Origin: Oceanobacillus luteolus
GTDB lineage: Bacteria > Bacillota > Bacilli > Bacillales > Amphibacillaceae
Length of the DNA stretch: 64,000 nucleotides
Assembly (NCBI RefSeq): GCF_023715655.1
Contig: NZ_JAMBON010000005.1
Coordinates: 1 to 64,000 of the forward strand
Reading direction: 5' to 3'
Below the pieces are notes generated by a model. It had not been told where the DNA came from. It saw nothing but the letters and a program-made list of their open reading frames with translations, and ran no database searches. The translations under genes and the position numbers were made by a program. Numbering within the stretch: position 1 is the first letter of the stretch; every line of letters starts with the position of its first letter. Shown piece after piece: positions 52,847-62,359 of the stretch.

Positions 52847-54061
52847 CTACGGTTTCGACATTAAAGAGAGAAATGATGTGCCATTTTCAGGTTTATTGAG
52901 CTGCAAAAAATCTGCTCCAGTTGCTGCGATATCTGATAATGTCTTTCTTTCATCAAGAAATGCGCTCTTTGCTTTTTTCTGGTAAGCTAATAGAAATGTT
53001 TTTTCTCTTGTATGCTGATTATGCCCAATGGTCGGGTCATTCCCATGGTCAGCGCTCATAATCAATAGATCTTGATCGGTCATTTTATTTAACAATGAAG
53101 TTAAATAATAGTCTACCAATTCAATTCGATTTGCATAGCGTTTTGGATTCTGAGCATGCCCAGCCAAATCAGTTTCTTGAACAGTTGCAGCTATAAGTCC
53201 ATGCTTGATATGGTCCATTTCAGATATGATATCTTTCATAACTTGCTCTGTATCTACTCCAGGAAACTTGGAAGCCCCTTTACAATAAATGACATCTTGC
53301 ATTTTACCAATTAGCGAGACATCTAGCCCTGCATTTACAGCGATCATGGGTAACTGATTTTCTGGTGATATACCGAACCCCAAGTGTCTTACTTGATATC
53401 CCTGTTTATAAACATTCGATTTCGGTGAGTTTACTCCAACCAGACCGTCATCTCTTCTTTCAACAACCTTTTGTAGCTGTTCTGAAGTAACATTTTCCCC
53501 GCCTAGAGCGATCACCCGGTTAACTTTAACATTTTGTCTAACGCATTTACCGATTTCCAAAACTTCCTCGTATGATATTTCGTCCAATGGTCCAGTGACA
53601 TTATAAATTTGCCCATAGTCTGTTTCGATATTGTCTGCAACAATCACCCGATCATTTACCAAAAGATAAGGCAACTCTTGTTTCGGTATCGTTACTTTGA
53701 ATCTTTCCACTTCTAATGCTCGCTTAACATGCTGTAAATTATCTATAAATGGTGCTCGATATGTTTTTTTCGGCTTAGTCCCCATAATCTCGTTATGCCC
53801 CTCAAAACTATCGGCGCCCGGGTGCATTGGGTTAAGTTTTCCATAACTAGCTAATGGGCCCTCTTTCTTTGTTAATGCTGGGTGGTTTAAAATATTATTG
53901 ATTCCTAACTTTTCCATATTTGGTATGTTTATGGATGGGATACTGTCAATGATATGGCAAAAAGTATTAGCTCCGAGGTCTTCAGGATGGTATTCCTCCA
54001 CATCTTCCATTGTCCCAACGCCAAGACTATCTAAGATTAAAATAATTACCCTACGTTCCAC
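52847..54061 (-). CDS. yhfW: YhfW family phosphopentomutase-like metalloenzyme
   Basis: A 404-residue alkaline-phosphatase-superfamily enzyme. Its metal sites are visible as 'ILILDSLGVGTMEDVEEY' at the N-terminus, 'DSFEGHNEIMGTKP' with a possible phosphorylatable residue, and 'LLIMSADHGNDPTIGHNQHTREKTFLLAY' at the C-terminus. It resembles DeoB, but the cluster context is that of E. coli YhfW. GTG start after AGGAGGGG. Substrate is unknown. Confidence 0.85.
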   Translation of the reverse strand: MERRVIILILDSLGVGTMEDVEEYHPEDLGANTFCHIIDSIPSINIPNMEKLGINNILNHPALTKKEGPLASYGKLNPMHPGADSFEGHNEIMGTKPKKTYRAPFIDNLQHVKRALEVERFKVTIPKQELPYLLVNDRVIVADNIETDYGQIYNVTGPLDEISYEEVLEIGKCVRQNVKVNRVIALGGENVTSEQLQKVVERRDDGLVGVNSPKSNVYKQGYQVRHLGFGISPENQLPMIAVNAGLDVSLIGKMQDVIYCKGASKFPGVDTEQVMKDIISEMDHIKHGLIAATVQETDLAGHAQNPKRYANRIELVDYYLTSLLNKMTDQDLLIMSADHGNDPTIGHNQHTREKTFLLAYQKKAKSAFLDERKTLSDIAATGADFLQLNKPENGTSFLSLMSKP

Positions 54062-54091
54062 TGCACTCCCCTCCTTTTAGTATATTCTCAA

Positions 54092-55204
54092 CTAATACTG
54101 TGAATTACTTTTTATTGTTTTAATGGAGGTATCAATAATGCGTATTACTGTATCAGGACCACTTCGCATTGGATTAATCCGAATCATCCTTTTACCCAGC
54201 GTGGGATCAGCAGATAGGAATGTTCCGGATACTTTATAGAACATCGGTACAAATTCATATTTTGATTCAGCACCAATCGGATTTGGCGCCGCTCCTAACT
54301 CATTTGCATATTTGAGAACTTCCTCAGCTATCGGCTCCTCAAATTCTACTAGCAACACTTTGGATTGGGCATTTGCAAGGAAAGCCCGTTTAATACCAGG
54401 AATAATTCCTTCATTCAATCTATCAACTAATTTCTCATTGACTTCAGCTTGTATGGCCAACATGACAGGTGCGTAAATGAGGCCTCTAAGCGCTTCCAAT
54501 GCTTCGTAGCCTTGAACTTGACTACCACCTGAATAGTTCAATTCCTCAATCTTTTCAATGTGCTCTGTCTTGCCAACAAGGAGACCAATCCCCTCTGGAC
54601 CCAACAATTTAAATAAAGAGAATGTAGACAAGTCCGCTCCGGCTTGTGCACCTATATGCTTCACCTTCATTGCCGCATAATTGTCATCAGTAATGATCGT
54701 GAGAGATGAATTAGCGGTTTTGATTGTTTTGATGACTTCATCTATTTCATAGTTGTCATCGATTTTTTGTCGTGTATGCTGAACCAAAGCCCCTTTTATG
54801 TCTGGATTATCACGGATTGTCTTTATTAATTGTTCATTATCATGGAAGTCAACAGCTACCGGTATAATCGACATGGAATCTATTGTAGTTTTACTCGTTG
54901 GGTAAATGGGTGCATCATGTACCAATATCTTCTCATTTGGTTTGAGAAAGCTCATCAAGCCGTATCGTAATGCCCCAGTACCCGCACCGCGAACAAGCTT
55001 TGCTTTCTCCACTCCAAAAAATTCTGCTAGTACTTCTTCAACTTTCTTTGTATAACGGGGTTTATTCATCCCTCTTACTACACCTAAATCTCCTAGCGAA
55101 AGTATCTCATCTCCCTGAAAATGTTTGGTGACAATATCAACCAAGGAAAATTGCATTCTCTGCGCTTCTTCCATTGAGATACTTTTTAGTGGTTTGGTTT
55201 TCAT
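54092..55204 (-). CDS. yhfS: YhfS family PLP-dependent aminotransferase-like enzyme
   Basis: A 370-residue fold-type I PLP enzyme. Motifs: 'VRGAGTGALRYGLMSFL' (phosphate-binding), 'ITDDNYAAMKVKHIGAQAGADLSTFSLFKLLGPEGIGLLVG' (Asp and the probable Schiff-base Lys in SLFKLLGPEG) and 'MIRINPMRSGPDTVIR'. It resembles cystathionine/selenocysteine synthase-like enzymes. It starts 31 bases before the next gene in the operon. Confidence 0.84.
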   Translation of the reverse strand: MKTKPLKSISMEEAQRMQFSLVDIVTKHFQGDEILSLGDLGVVRGMNKPRYTKKVEEVLAEFFGVEKAKLVRGAGTGALRYGLMSFLKPNEKILVHDAPIYPTSKTTIDSMSIIPVAVDFHDNEQLIKTIRDNPDIKGALVQHTRQKIDDNYEIDEVIKTIKTANSSLTIITDDNYAAMKVKHIGAQAGADLSTFSLFKLLGPEGIGLLVGKTEHIEKIEELNYSGGSQVQGYEALEALRGLIYAPVMLAIQAEVNEKLVDRLNEGIIPGIKRAFLANAQSKVLLVEFEEPIAEEVLKYANELGAAPNPIGAESKYEFVPMFYKVSGTFLSADPTLGKRMIRINPMRSGPDTVIRIIDTSIKTIKSNSQY

Positions 55205-55213
55205 GATTTCACC

Positions 55214-56089
55214 TCAACCATTCATAAATTCAGTTGGATTTTTAATCAACATTTTCTCAATCGACTCAGTTGAAAGCCCTGTCTGTTCAAGAAGGGGAAC
55301 GAACGAATCGAGTAAATAAGAGTATCCGAGGCCACCTTGGTACTCTAGATGGGATTTTCTAGTTATATCCATCGATAGTAAAACCTTATCGATATAACCC
55401 TTCTGTTGAATCTCCCACAAGATATCTGCACGTACTTGATCCGGCATATAACTTTCCTTGCCAATCGTATCAAACTCTACATACGCCCCTTCTTTTAACA
55501 TATGAAGAATATAATCTGCATCCCCCGTCAAATCGACATGACCTATTATTACTCGATTTAGATCCACTCCATGTTGTTTAAAAAAGGCAACCTGTTCGTG
55601 GCCTAATGTACCTAAAGTAGTATGAGTGGTAATTGGTTTATTCGTTTCCTTGTGAGCAATGACAACCGCCTCAAAAACTTTCTTTTCTGTTTCCGTCCAC
55701 TTATTATGGCTCGTTCCGATTTCTCCAATAATTTCCGCTTTCGTATTTGTTCCTTTAATCCCTTCCGTTATTTCTATTAACATCCGTTCAGCTAACTCAT
55801 CTCTCGATTCTCGAAAGACCTGAATAGGATAAAACTTTTCTTGATAAAAACCAGTAGCATGAATAATATTTATCCCACTTTTTTCGGCAACCTTTTCAAC
55901 ATACGGGATGTTCCTTCCCATTCCAAAATTGGTTACGTCAACAATATTACGAACACCTTTATCAAATAATTTTTGATATTCTTTTACTGTTTCTGAGAAT
56001 ACATCAAGTTGGCAGTCTTCACTTTTTTTCACTTCAGAAAGATCAATTGTTGTATGTTCATGCATATAGGTAATCCCAGGTTCCAACAC
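55214..56089 (-). CDS. php: phosphotriesterase homology protein (YhfV/Php)
   Basis: About 291 residues of the PHP/phosphotriesterase amidohydrolase family, with 'TYMHEHTTIDLSEVKKSEDCQLD' (HxH), 'AEIIGEIGTSHNKWTETEKK', 'IIGHVDLTGDADYIL' and 'LLSMDITRKSHL'. Similarity to E. coli YhfV is clear along its length. The start is ambiguous: GTG 56089 has GAGG nine bases upstream, whereas GTG 56098 directly abuts it. The physiological substrate is unknown; lactonase or phosphoesterase activity is plausible. Confidence 0.88.
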   Translation of the reverse strand: MLEPGITYMHEHTTIDLSEVKKSEDCQLDVFSETVKEYQKLFDKGVRNIVDVTNFGMGRNIPYVEKVAEKSGINIIHATGFYQEKFYPIQVFRESRDELAERMLIEITEGIKGTNTKAEIIGEIGTSHNKWTETEKKVFEAVVIAHKETNKPITTHTTLGTLGHEQVAFFKQHGVDLNRVIIGHVDLTGDADYILHMLKEGAYVEFDTIGKESYMPDQVRADILWEIQQKGYIDKVLLSMDITRKSHLEYQGGLGYSYLLDSFVPLLEQTGLSTESIEKMLIKNPTEFMNG

Positions 56090-56206
56090 ACCTCTCACCC
56101 TCTTTCTTCGAATCTATAACTATGAAGTTAGCTATGGTTAGGAAGGAGTAATGCCGTATACCTGTAAAATCATACTCATTCCTCACCTAATGTATAAACA
56201 CACCCC

Positions 56207-57133
56207 TTAATATTTCGGCATTTTGACTCCTTTTTCCACTTGTCTCTGGATATCTAGAATATCTTGTAACTGTACGGAACCCCATTTTTCAATGAATTCT
56301 TCTTCTCTTTCACCATCAATAACAATGACAGCTTCCGAAGTATCTTCGGATAGTTCTATCGTTCTTGGAACCTTGAAGCCAATCGACGGAAAGGCCTTCA
56401 TTAATCTCTTATCATCACTGCTCCACACTGCAGCATCAATCTTCTTGGAATCTAACATATCAAACAGTTGCATATAATTTATGTGTACATATTCAACAGA
56501 CAAGCCATTGAATTCACTATAAGTCAACTCCGTTTGGTCCGTAGATTCAACATCGACCCCTACCCTCATTCCATCGTAAATCGTGTGATCCTCCCGGTTT
56601 GCTAAAAATATTTTATGAGAGGAGACATAGCTTTCAACGCCAAAGCGTTTGAATATTTTTAGATTGGGATATTTTAATAGAATATTATCTGCTGTCATTT
56701 TGGAAACAATTGCGAAATCACTACGCTTTGTCCGGACTGTTTCTAAACGATTTAATCCCCCTCGCATGTATGATAAGGATATTTTTTTACCTGCTCCTTC
56801 AAACGCTTCAAATAAGCCCGTTGCTAATCCTTCATACTTTCGGGAGTATGGTAACGGCATGGATCCTATCAAAGGAGAAATTCCCGCAATCTCTTGCAAC
56901 AATTGGTCGTCCTTATCAATTAAATAAGTACCTAGATGCCCTCGAGCCTCCAAACGAATTGCTTTTAGCTCTTCTAATAAGCCTAAAGCAATTTGAACCG
57001 TTCCTCGTCCTATGGAAAGTTTCACGCTATAATCAGACACTCGAGGGATTTTACTTCCAATCTCCAATTCTAATAACTCTTTTGCTATATGCTTTGCTGC
57101 TAAACCGTTTTTTGAATATAATTTTTCCCACAT
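56207..57133 (-). CDS. yhfZ: YhfZ-like helix-turn-helix regulator of the yhf cluster
   Basis: A 308-residue protein with an N-terminal GntR-like winged helix ('IPRVSDYSVKLSIGRGTVQIALGLLEEL') and a C-terminal part of the periplasmic-binding-protein type ('FAIVSKMTADNILLKYPNLKIFKRFG'). E. coli YhfZ has the same position and design. ATG 57133 has GAGG nine bases upstream. Two copies of a 21-bp sequence upstream are probable operators. The gap of about 110 bases to php holds no recognisable signal. Confidence 0.82.
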   Translation of the reverse strand: MWEKLYSKNGLAAKHIAKELLELEIGSKIPRVSDYSVKLSIGRGTVQIALGLLEELKAIRLEARGHLGTYLIDKDDQLLQEIAGISPLIGSMPLPYSRKYEGLATGLFEAFEGAGKKISLSYMRGGLNRLETVRTKRSDFAIVSKMTADNILLKYPNLKIFKRFGVESYVSSHKIFLANREDHTIYDGMRVGVDVESTDQTELTYSEFNGLSVEYVHINYMQLFDMLDSKKIDAAVWSSDDKRLMKAFPSIGFKVPRTIELSEDTSEAVIVIDGEREEEFIEKWGSVQLQDILDIQRQVEKGVKMPKY

Positions 57134-57147
57134 ATTTATATACCTCA

Positions 57148-57168
57148 CCAATATACTATTTTTCGTAC
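57148..57168 (-). promoter_or_regulatory. yhf operon operator candidate, proximal copy
   Basis: The plus strand reads CCAATATACTATTTTTCGTAC. It is 19/21 identical to the distal copy at 57276-57296 and lies just upstream of the GAGG of yhfZ, so a bound regulator would block the operon's own transcription start or initiation. Confidence 0.55.
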
Positions 57169-57275
57169 ATTAATAGTATAGAATCATTCTATATTCAAAG
57201 CAATTCTAATGCAATATATTCAATCTTGCTTAATCTATTCCCATTATTTATTTTCTTCTCAATACATACTTAATC

Positions 57276-57296
57276 CCAATATACTATATTTTGTAC
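57276..57296 (-). promoter_or_regulatory. yhf operon operator candidate, distal copy
   Basis: The plus strand reads CCAATATACTATATTTTGTAC, 128 bases from the proximal copy. The spacing is close to twelve helical turns, which suits looping by a dimer or tetramer. Confidence 0.55.
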
Positions 57297-57356
57297 AACT
57301 GTATTGTAAGTGTTTACATTTTAAAACTCAAGTAATTAATTTGGAAAAATTTAAAT

Positions 57357-57379
57357 AAGGGAGTGGATGACCACTCCTT
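57357..57379 (-). terminator. terminator of the threonine dehydratase-like gene
   Basis: GGAGTGG and CCACTCC pair with a 4-base loop; the minus strand continues CTTATTTAAATTTTT. The T-run is interrupted, so termination may be partial. Confidence 0.55.
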
Positions 57380-57443
57380 CATTTCCTTGTGAAATATAAC
57401 AGCTAATTTATCTATCATGCTCTACTCCTGAAGACAAGACTTG

Positions 57444-58370
57444 TTATCTAACATCCATATTTCCTCCCGTCAGTACACATACGACATTTTTATCCTTCAC
57501 ATGCAGCTTACCATGCATCGCTGCAGCTACTGTAGTCGCACTCGACGGCTCAATCAGCTGTTTCATCCGCTCCAGGACAAGAAGTTGTGCTTCCTTAATG
57601 TCATCGTCCGATACTAGCACAATATCATCTATATAGCGCTGAACGACTGGAAATGTCAGATAACCTGGTTTTATCGCCCGAAGCCCATCGGCAATTGTAG
57701 TTGATACCGGGATCTCCGTCAGCTCCCCATTTTTTAATGATAGATACGTATCATTTGCTGTTTCTGGTTCTACACCGATTACTTTTACATTTGGCTTACT
57801 CTGCTTTATTGCAGTCAATACGCCGGAGATCAATCCACCTCCGCCAATTGGAACGACAACCACATCTGTCTCTGACAGCTGCGCTAATATCTCTAAACCG
57901 ACTGTACCCTGCCCTGCCATGACAAGTGCGTCATTATATGGAGGAATAAACACACCATGATTCTGTTCTGCTACCTCCTCAGCCTTTATCAATCTTTCTT
58001 CGGATGTTAGACCATGTTTTGCAACCGTTCCACCATAGGCGTTTATCGCTTTCAATTTACTTTCCCTTACATCTTCAGGCACTACAATAGTTGCCGGCAC
58101 CCTTAATTGATTTGCAATATAGGCAACTGCCTGTCCGTGATTGCCGCTGGATGCCGTCGTGATAAATCTAGCTTTCCCCTTTACTGCCTTTTTCACTTTA
58201 TTCGTCGCGCCACGGATTTTAAAGGAGCCAGTCTTCTGAAGATGTTCCGCTTTAAAATACATGTTATTGCCACAGATTTCACTTAGCTGTGTGGAATGCA
58301 AAATTGGCGTTTCATGGATAACATCTTGTATCTCCTGTTTAGCTTCTAGGATCTCTTTTAAACCAATCAT
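57444..58370 (-). CDS. threonine/serine dehydratase (catabolic TdcB-like)
   Basis: A 308-residue PLP-dependent lyase that deaminates threonine (to 2-oxobutyrate) or serine. The PLP lysine is in 'TGSFKIRGATNKV', the phosphate-binding loop is 'GGGGLISGV', and 'TTASSGNHGQAVAYIA' is present. There is no C-terminal ACT-like regulatory domain (biosynthetic IlvA is about 420-510 residues), so it is a short catabolic form. GGGAGG fixes ATG 58370. A hydroxyaspartate dehydratase is an alternative. Confidence 0.86.
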   Translation of the reverse strand: MIGLKEILEAKQEIQDVIHETPILHSTQLSEICGNNMYFKAEHLQKTGSFKIRGATNKVKKAVKGKARFITTASSGNHGQAVAYIANQLRVPATIVVPEDVRESKLKAINAYGGTVAKHGLTSEERLIKAEEVAEQNHGVFIPPYNDALVMAGQGTVGLEILAQLSETDVVVVPIGGGGLISGVLTAIKQSKPNVKVIGVEPETANDTYLSLKNGELTEIPVSTTIADGLRAIKPGYLTFPVVQRYIDDIVLVSDDDIKEAQLLVLERMKQLIEPSSATTVAAAMHGKLHVKDKNVVCVLTGGNMDVR

Positions 58371-58573
58371 TAGTAAGCCTCCCTTTGCCAATAAGTAATT
58401 CGTATTTTTACCCTCTTTAAATCTATGTTTCTAAAATAATGATATTGTATATGTCACTCAAATAATTTTTGAGTCGTTTATATCAATCTAACATATAATC
58501 TTCTGAAAACAGCCAAAAGTGATATAATAAAGAGTACAGCTTCATATTATTCCTAGAAAGGGGTTAGGTAACA

Positions 58574-59371
58574 ATGAATGAAAAGATTACCGTACTTAAC
58601 TTTGATAACACATATCAAAAACAAGCCTTTCTGCACAAGGAAAATGTTGATTGGGTGGACCTGCAATCGATTGCCAACACAAATCTTTTTTGTGAACGAG
58701 CTACATTAAAGACAATTGAACATAAGATTTCCCACCTGAGAAATAACATCACTCTGATTGGAAATGGAAACTACCACTACATCACCTATCTGCTGTTAAA
58801 ACAAGTTCAAAAACCTTTTACCCTAATTTTATTTGACCATCACACCGATACATTAAAAAGCCCTAGTGAGGATCTGATTTCCTGTGGTTCATGGGTACTT
58901 GAATCCCTTGAAACTAATCCCTACTTGCAAAAAGTTTTGATTATCGGGGTCAGTGAAGAAGGAGAAACACAAATCCCCCCTTCCATAGAAGGAAAAGTAC
59001 GTCTTTATACAAAACACCATCTCCGCTTGAATTTCAAGCGTGCACTCCACTCCATCAACCAAGAAATTCAAACCGACGAAGTTTACCTTAGTATCGATAA
59101 AGATGTCCTCGATAAAAAAGACGCAATAACTGCCTGGGATCATGGGAATATGCGTTTACGTGAGCTCTTGAGAGTCGTTAAGGAAATTATTAAAAACAAA
59201 AACATAAGTGGAATCGACATTTGTGGGGAGTATCCTTCAAATTCAGATGAGTTCGGACTAGAAACTAAAGAAGCTAATGATAAAAACAGTTTTGCGAATC
59301 GATTTATGCTGGAGTATATAATCCGATGGCTGCGGCAGGCAAACCATTCTTCTGAGGTTTTACATGCTTAA
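58574..59371 (+). CDS. divergent arginase/ureohydrolase-family protein
   Basis: A 265-residue protein with the ureohydrolase fold. It keeps 'LILFDHHTDTL' (metal-binding DxHxD type), 'YLSIDKDVLDKKDA' (SxDxD) and a C-terminal 'DICGEYP' where arginases have an Asp/Glu-containing motif. The usual GGDHS is replaced by 'GNGNYHYIT', retaining one His. Such divergence makes arginine or agmatine uncertain; formimino-type substrates are possible. It is preceded by GGGG (GGGGTTAGG) and lies alone upstream of the acylase. Confidence 0.7.
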   Translation: MNEKITVLNFDNTYQKQAFLHKENVDWVDLQSIANTNLFCERATLKTIEHKISHLRNNITLIGNGNYHYITYLLLKQVQKPFTLILFDHHTDTLKSPSEDLISCGSWVLESLETNPYLQKVLIIGVSEEGETQIPPSIEGKVRLYTKHHLRLNFKRALHSINQEIQTDEVYLSIDKDVLDKKDAITAWDHGNMRLRELLRVVKEIIKNKNISGIDICGEYPSNSDEFGLETKEANDKNSFANRFMLEYIIRWLRQANHSSEVLHA

Positions 59372-59493
59372 TCATTTAGTGCTGAGAACTAAATATAATT
59401 CTTAACCGACTTTAATACCTGATTATTTCCATTCTCAAAAATAAAGGATTTCCCTCCAACAAAGAGAATCTATACTTTAAAGGAGGGTTACAA

Positions 59494-61881
59494 TTGGAAC
59501 AGGAAATAATAAACAAAGGACAAAAAAAGAGACTAACCAAAAGGAAACTATTCTTGTTTATTATCGGAGGAATTATTTTAGTTTTACTCTGCATGCTCTT
59601 ATTCGCAAATATATACTTAAATCGCTCGGTAGCACAGGTTAAAGGCACGATTAATCTTCCAATTTTACAAGATGAAGTCACCGTGTTGACGGATTCACAC
59701 GGAGTACCTCATATACGTGCTCAAAATGAGCAGGATTTATATATAGCACAAGGGTATGTTCAGGCGCAACATCGAATTTTCCAAATGGAATTATCCCGAA
59801 GACAAGCATCTGGAACGCTAAGTGAAGTAGTCGGTGAGGCCACAGTAAATCAAGATAAATATTTCCGGACATTGGGCCTAAGGCGTGCTGCTGAAGCGTC
59901 GTATGAGATTTATTCAGAAGAAAGCAAGCAAGTCTTACATTGGTTTGCTGATGGTGTGAATATGTACATTGAAGATGCGAAGAAAGCAAACCGTCTGCCA
60001 ATTGAATTTCAGTTAATGGATGCCGAGCCTGCAGAATGGACACCGATTGATTCACTTACAATTGGAAAGTTTATGGCGTTCGACCTTGGCGGGAACTGGG
60101 AACGGCAAGCATTTAATTACTATGTGCTGAGCCGTTTCTCGGAGGAGAAGGCGTACGAGCTGTTCCCTGTTTATCCCGAAAACCGCCCAACAATCATCAA
60201 GGATGAAGAAATCGACATTGCCAAGAGCTTTGAACATGCGGTGATTCCTCATGAATTCAATGGGAGTAATAATTGGGTCGTAAGCGGAGAAAAATCTGCA
60301 TCGGGCGAACCGATACTTGCAAATGATCCGCATTTAGGATTGGCGACCCCTTCCATTTGGCTTCAAATGCATTTGCAAACAGATAATTTAAATGTGAGTG
60401 GAGTAATTTTTGCAGGTGTACCTGGAATTATTTTGGGACATAACGAGGACATTGCATGGGGCGTGACCAATACAGGACCAGATGTACAGCAGCTCTATTT
60501 GGAAAAACAAAATCCAGAAGCACCAAATGAATTTTTGTTTGAAGATGAATGGGAAGAAGCGGAAGTAATTCCAGAACCGATTCACGTTAGAGATGGAGAA
60601 ACGATTGATTATGAAGTTGTCGTGACACGGCATGGACCTGTCATCTCCGAATTTGCAGAGGAAAGTGGTTGGGGGACGGTTCTGTCCTTACGCTGGACGG
60701 CACTCGAACCGACAACGGAACTCGAAGCAATTTTAGAGATGAATAAGGCGACCAATTGGCAGGAATTTGAAAAAGGGCTCGAAAAGTTCCTTGTGCCGGC
60801 GCAGAATTTTGTATTTGCTGCAAAAGATGGAACAATTGCTTATAAGGCAAACGGAAATATTCCACTTTATAAAAACCCTGGAGATGCCCTCCTCCCTCTT
60901 GAAGGTTGGCTTGCAGAAAATGAATTGAACGAGTACATCCCATTTGATGAACTGCCTACTGTGGTAAATCCGGAGAAGGGTTATATTGCTACAGCGAATA
61001 ACAAAGTTGTAGGTGATGACTATCCATATCATATCAGCAACGTCTGGGCACAGCCGTACCGCTACGAACGAATTTCCGAGGTGCTGGAGGAGAGAGATAA
61101 ACTGACAATAGAAGATATGCAGAATTTACAAATGGATCAAATGAATCTACAAGCAAGGGAATTTGTTCCTTCTTTTTTACAATTAATCGAGGATAATGAT
61201 TTATCGGAAAATGAAGAAGCAGCTTTGGAAATTATTGCATCTTGGGATTATGAGGATGATGCTGGTGAAGCAGCACCTTTAATTTTCCACCAATGGATGT
61301 ATGAAGTGGAAAATGTATTATATTCGGGACATTCGGGATTTCCAAGCTCAATGATGAATATGTTCACTGCGAGAGGACAAACGACGGATAAGATCATAAG
61401 AAAAGGAATCGTTGGAGAAGAGTCGATTTGGCTGGATGAAAATGGCGGATTGGAACATGTGTTGATTGAATCTTTAACCCAAGCCGTCCAAAAGCTCGAA
61501 GTGGAATTTAGAGAAGATTTTTCTGCTTGGAAATGGGGAGATTTTCACCAGGTGGAATTCCGACATCCGCTATCAAGCATTCATCCAGTATTGGAGTTTT
61601 TCTTTAATCGAAAGGACCCTTTGCCGATCGGAGGAAGTGCAATAACCCCGATGGCAGCAGCTCATAATCGTGATACAGGAGAAGTTGAGCACGGTGCTCC
61701 TTGGAGATTTGTAATTGATTTAGCTAATATTGAAACTGGATATCACATCAACGGCCCTGGACAAAGTGGTCATTTCAGAAGTGATGCGTATCATGATAAA
61801 ATTAACGATTGGGTGAATGGTATGTTTTATGAAACCCGATTGAATGAGGAAGAAGGGAAAGTATTGCGGTTTGCAAAATAA
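59494..61881 (+). CDS. penicillin acylase family Ntn-hydrolase, membrane-anchored
   Basis: A 795-residue precursor. A single N-terminal helix ('LFLFIIGGIILVLLCMLLFANIYL') anchors or exports it. The Ntn-hydrolase core follows, with 'ITVLTDSHGVPHIRAQNEQDLYIAQGYVQAQHRIFQMEL' read here as separate blocks, then 'GSNNWVVSGEKSASGEPILANDPHL', whose Ser after GSNNW is the autocatalytic nucleophile of the beta chain. Known family members hydrolyse penicillins, acyl-homoserine lactones or N-acyl peptides. TTG start after AAGGAGGG. Quorum quenching is one possible role. Confidence 0.9.
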   Translation: MEQEIINKGQKKRLTKRKLFLFIIGGIILVLLCMLLFANIYLNRSVAQVKGTINLPILQDEVTVLTDSHGVPHIRAQNEQDLYIAQGYVQAQHRIFQMELSRRQASGTLSEVVGEATVNQDKYFRTLGLRRAAEASYEIYSEESKQVLHWFADGVNMYIEDAKKANRLPIEFQLMDAEPAEWTPIDSLTIGKFMAFDLGGNWERQAFNYYVLSRFSEEKAYELFPVYPENRPTIIKDEEIDIAKSFEHAVIPHEFNGSNNWVVSGEKSASGEPILANDPHLGLATPSIWLQMHLQTDNLNVSGVIFAGVPGIILGHNEDIAWGVTNTGPDVQQLYLEKQNPEAPNEFLFEDEWEEAEVIPEPIHVRDGETIDYEVVVTRHGPVISEFAEESGWGTVLSLRWTALEPTTELEAILEMNKATNWQEFEKGLEKFLVPAQNFVFAAKDGTIAYKANGNIPLYKNPGDALLPLEGWLAENELNEYIPFDELPTVVNPEKGYIATANNKVVGDDYPYHISNVWAQPYRYERISEVLEERDKLTIEDMQNLQMDQMNLQAREFVPSFLQLIEDNDLSENEEAALEIIASWDYEDDAGEAAPLIFHQWMYEVENVLYSGHSGFPSSMMNMFTARGQTTDKIIRKGIVGEESIWLDENGGLEHVLIESLTQAVQKLEVEFREDFSAWKWGDFHQVEFRHPLSSIHPVLEFFFNRKDPLPIGGSAITPMAAAHNRDTGEVEHGAPWRFVIDLANIETGYHINGPGQSGHFRSDAYHDKINDWVNGMFYETRLNEEEGKVLRFAK

Positions 61882-61891
61882 TGCCATTGGA

Positions 61892-61926
61892 AAAGGGATA
61901 CTCCTTCAATCTGGAGTATCCCTTTG
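61892..61926 (+). terminator. terminator of the acylase gene
   Basis: AAAGGGATACTCC and GGAGTATCCCTTT form a perfect 13-bp stem with a short loop, followed by a T-containing run. Confidence 0.9.
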
Positions 61927-61929
61927 ATT

Positions 61930-62359
61930 TTCAGTAACATATAAGTTTATTTTTATTAATCCCGATTGTTTCGGGTGGGAAATTCTTAAGATTATCAGCT
62001 ATAATGGATAGCTTTTAGAAAACGCAGCATGTATTCAAAGTTAAAGAATTTCACTTTACCGCGGTATATGTTCCACTGGATGTTCTCTGACTTAAGCAAC
62101 ACAAGCCCTACCTGCTCTTGCGTCCTTGCGACCCCTTAGTCGCTCCAGTTTGAATAAGCATCAACAAAAACATTGTAGAATGCCAGAATTACTTAGTTGT
62201 TACTAGACTATTAATAATATCATTCACTATATCATTTGTCAAATTAATCTTAGATACTCTTTTTTTCTAGACAAAGTAAATCATTCCATCAACCTCCCGG
62301 CAGATGAAAATGATCTAAGCATTGGCTTTTCATATGAAAGTTTTTTATGCTCGGACGAT
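61930..62359. other. 430-bp region without a recognisable gene
   Basis: No convincing start, ribosome binding site or RNA gene was found. The frame of the following short ORF continues upstream without a stop from about 62215 (peptide including 'NLPADENDLSIGFSYESFLC'). This suggests the eroded front part of a former gene. Confidence 0.4.

Larger units (their letters stand above)
57134..57443. other. 310-bp intergenic region upstream of the yhf operon
   Basis: No gene is seen. It contains the two 21-bp direct repeats assigned as operator candidates and the terminator of the threonine dehydratase gene. The rest is very A/T-rich. Confidence 0.6.
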
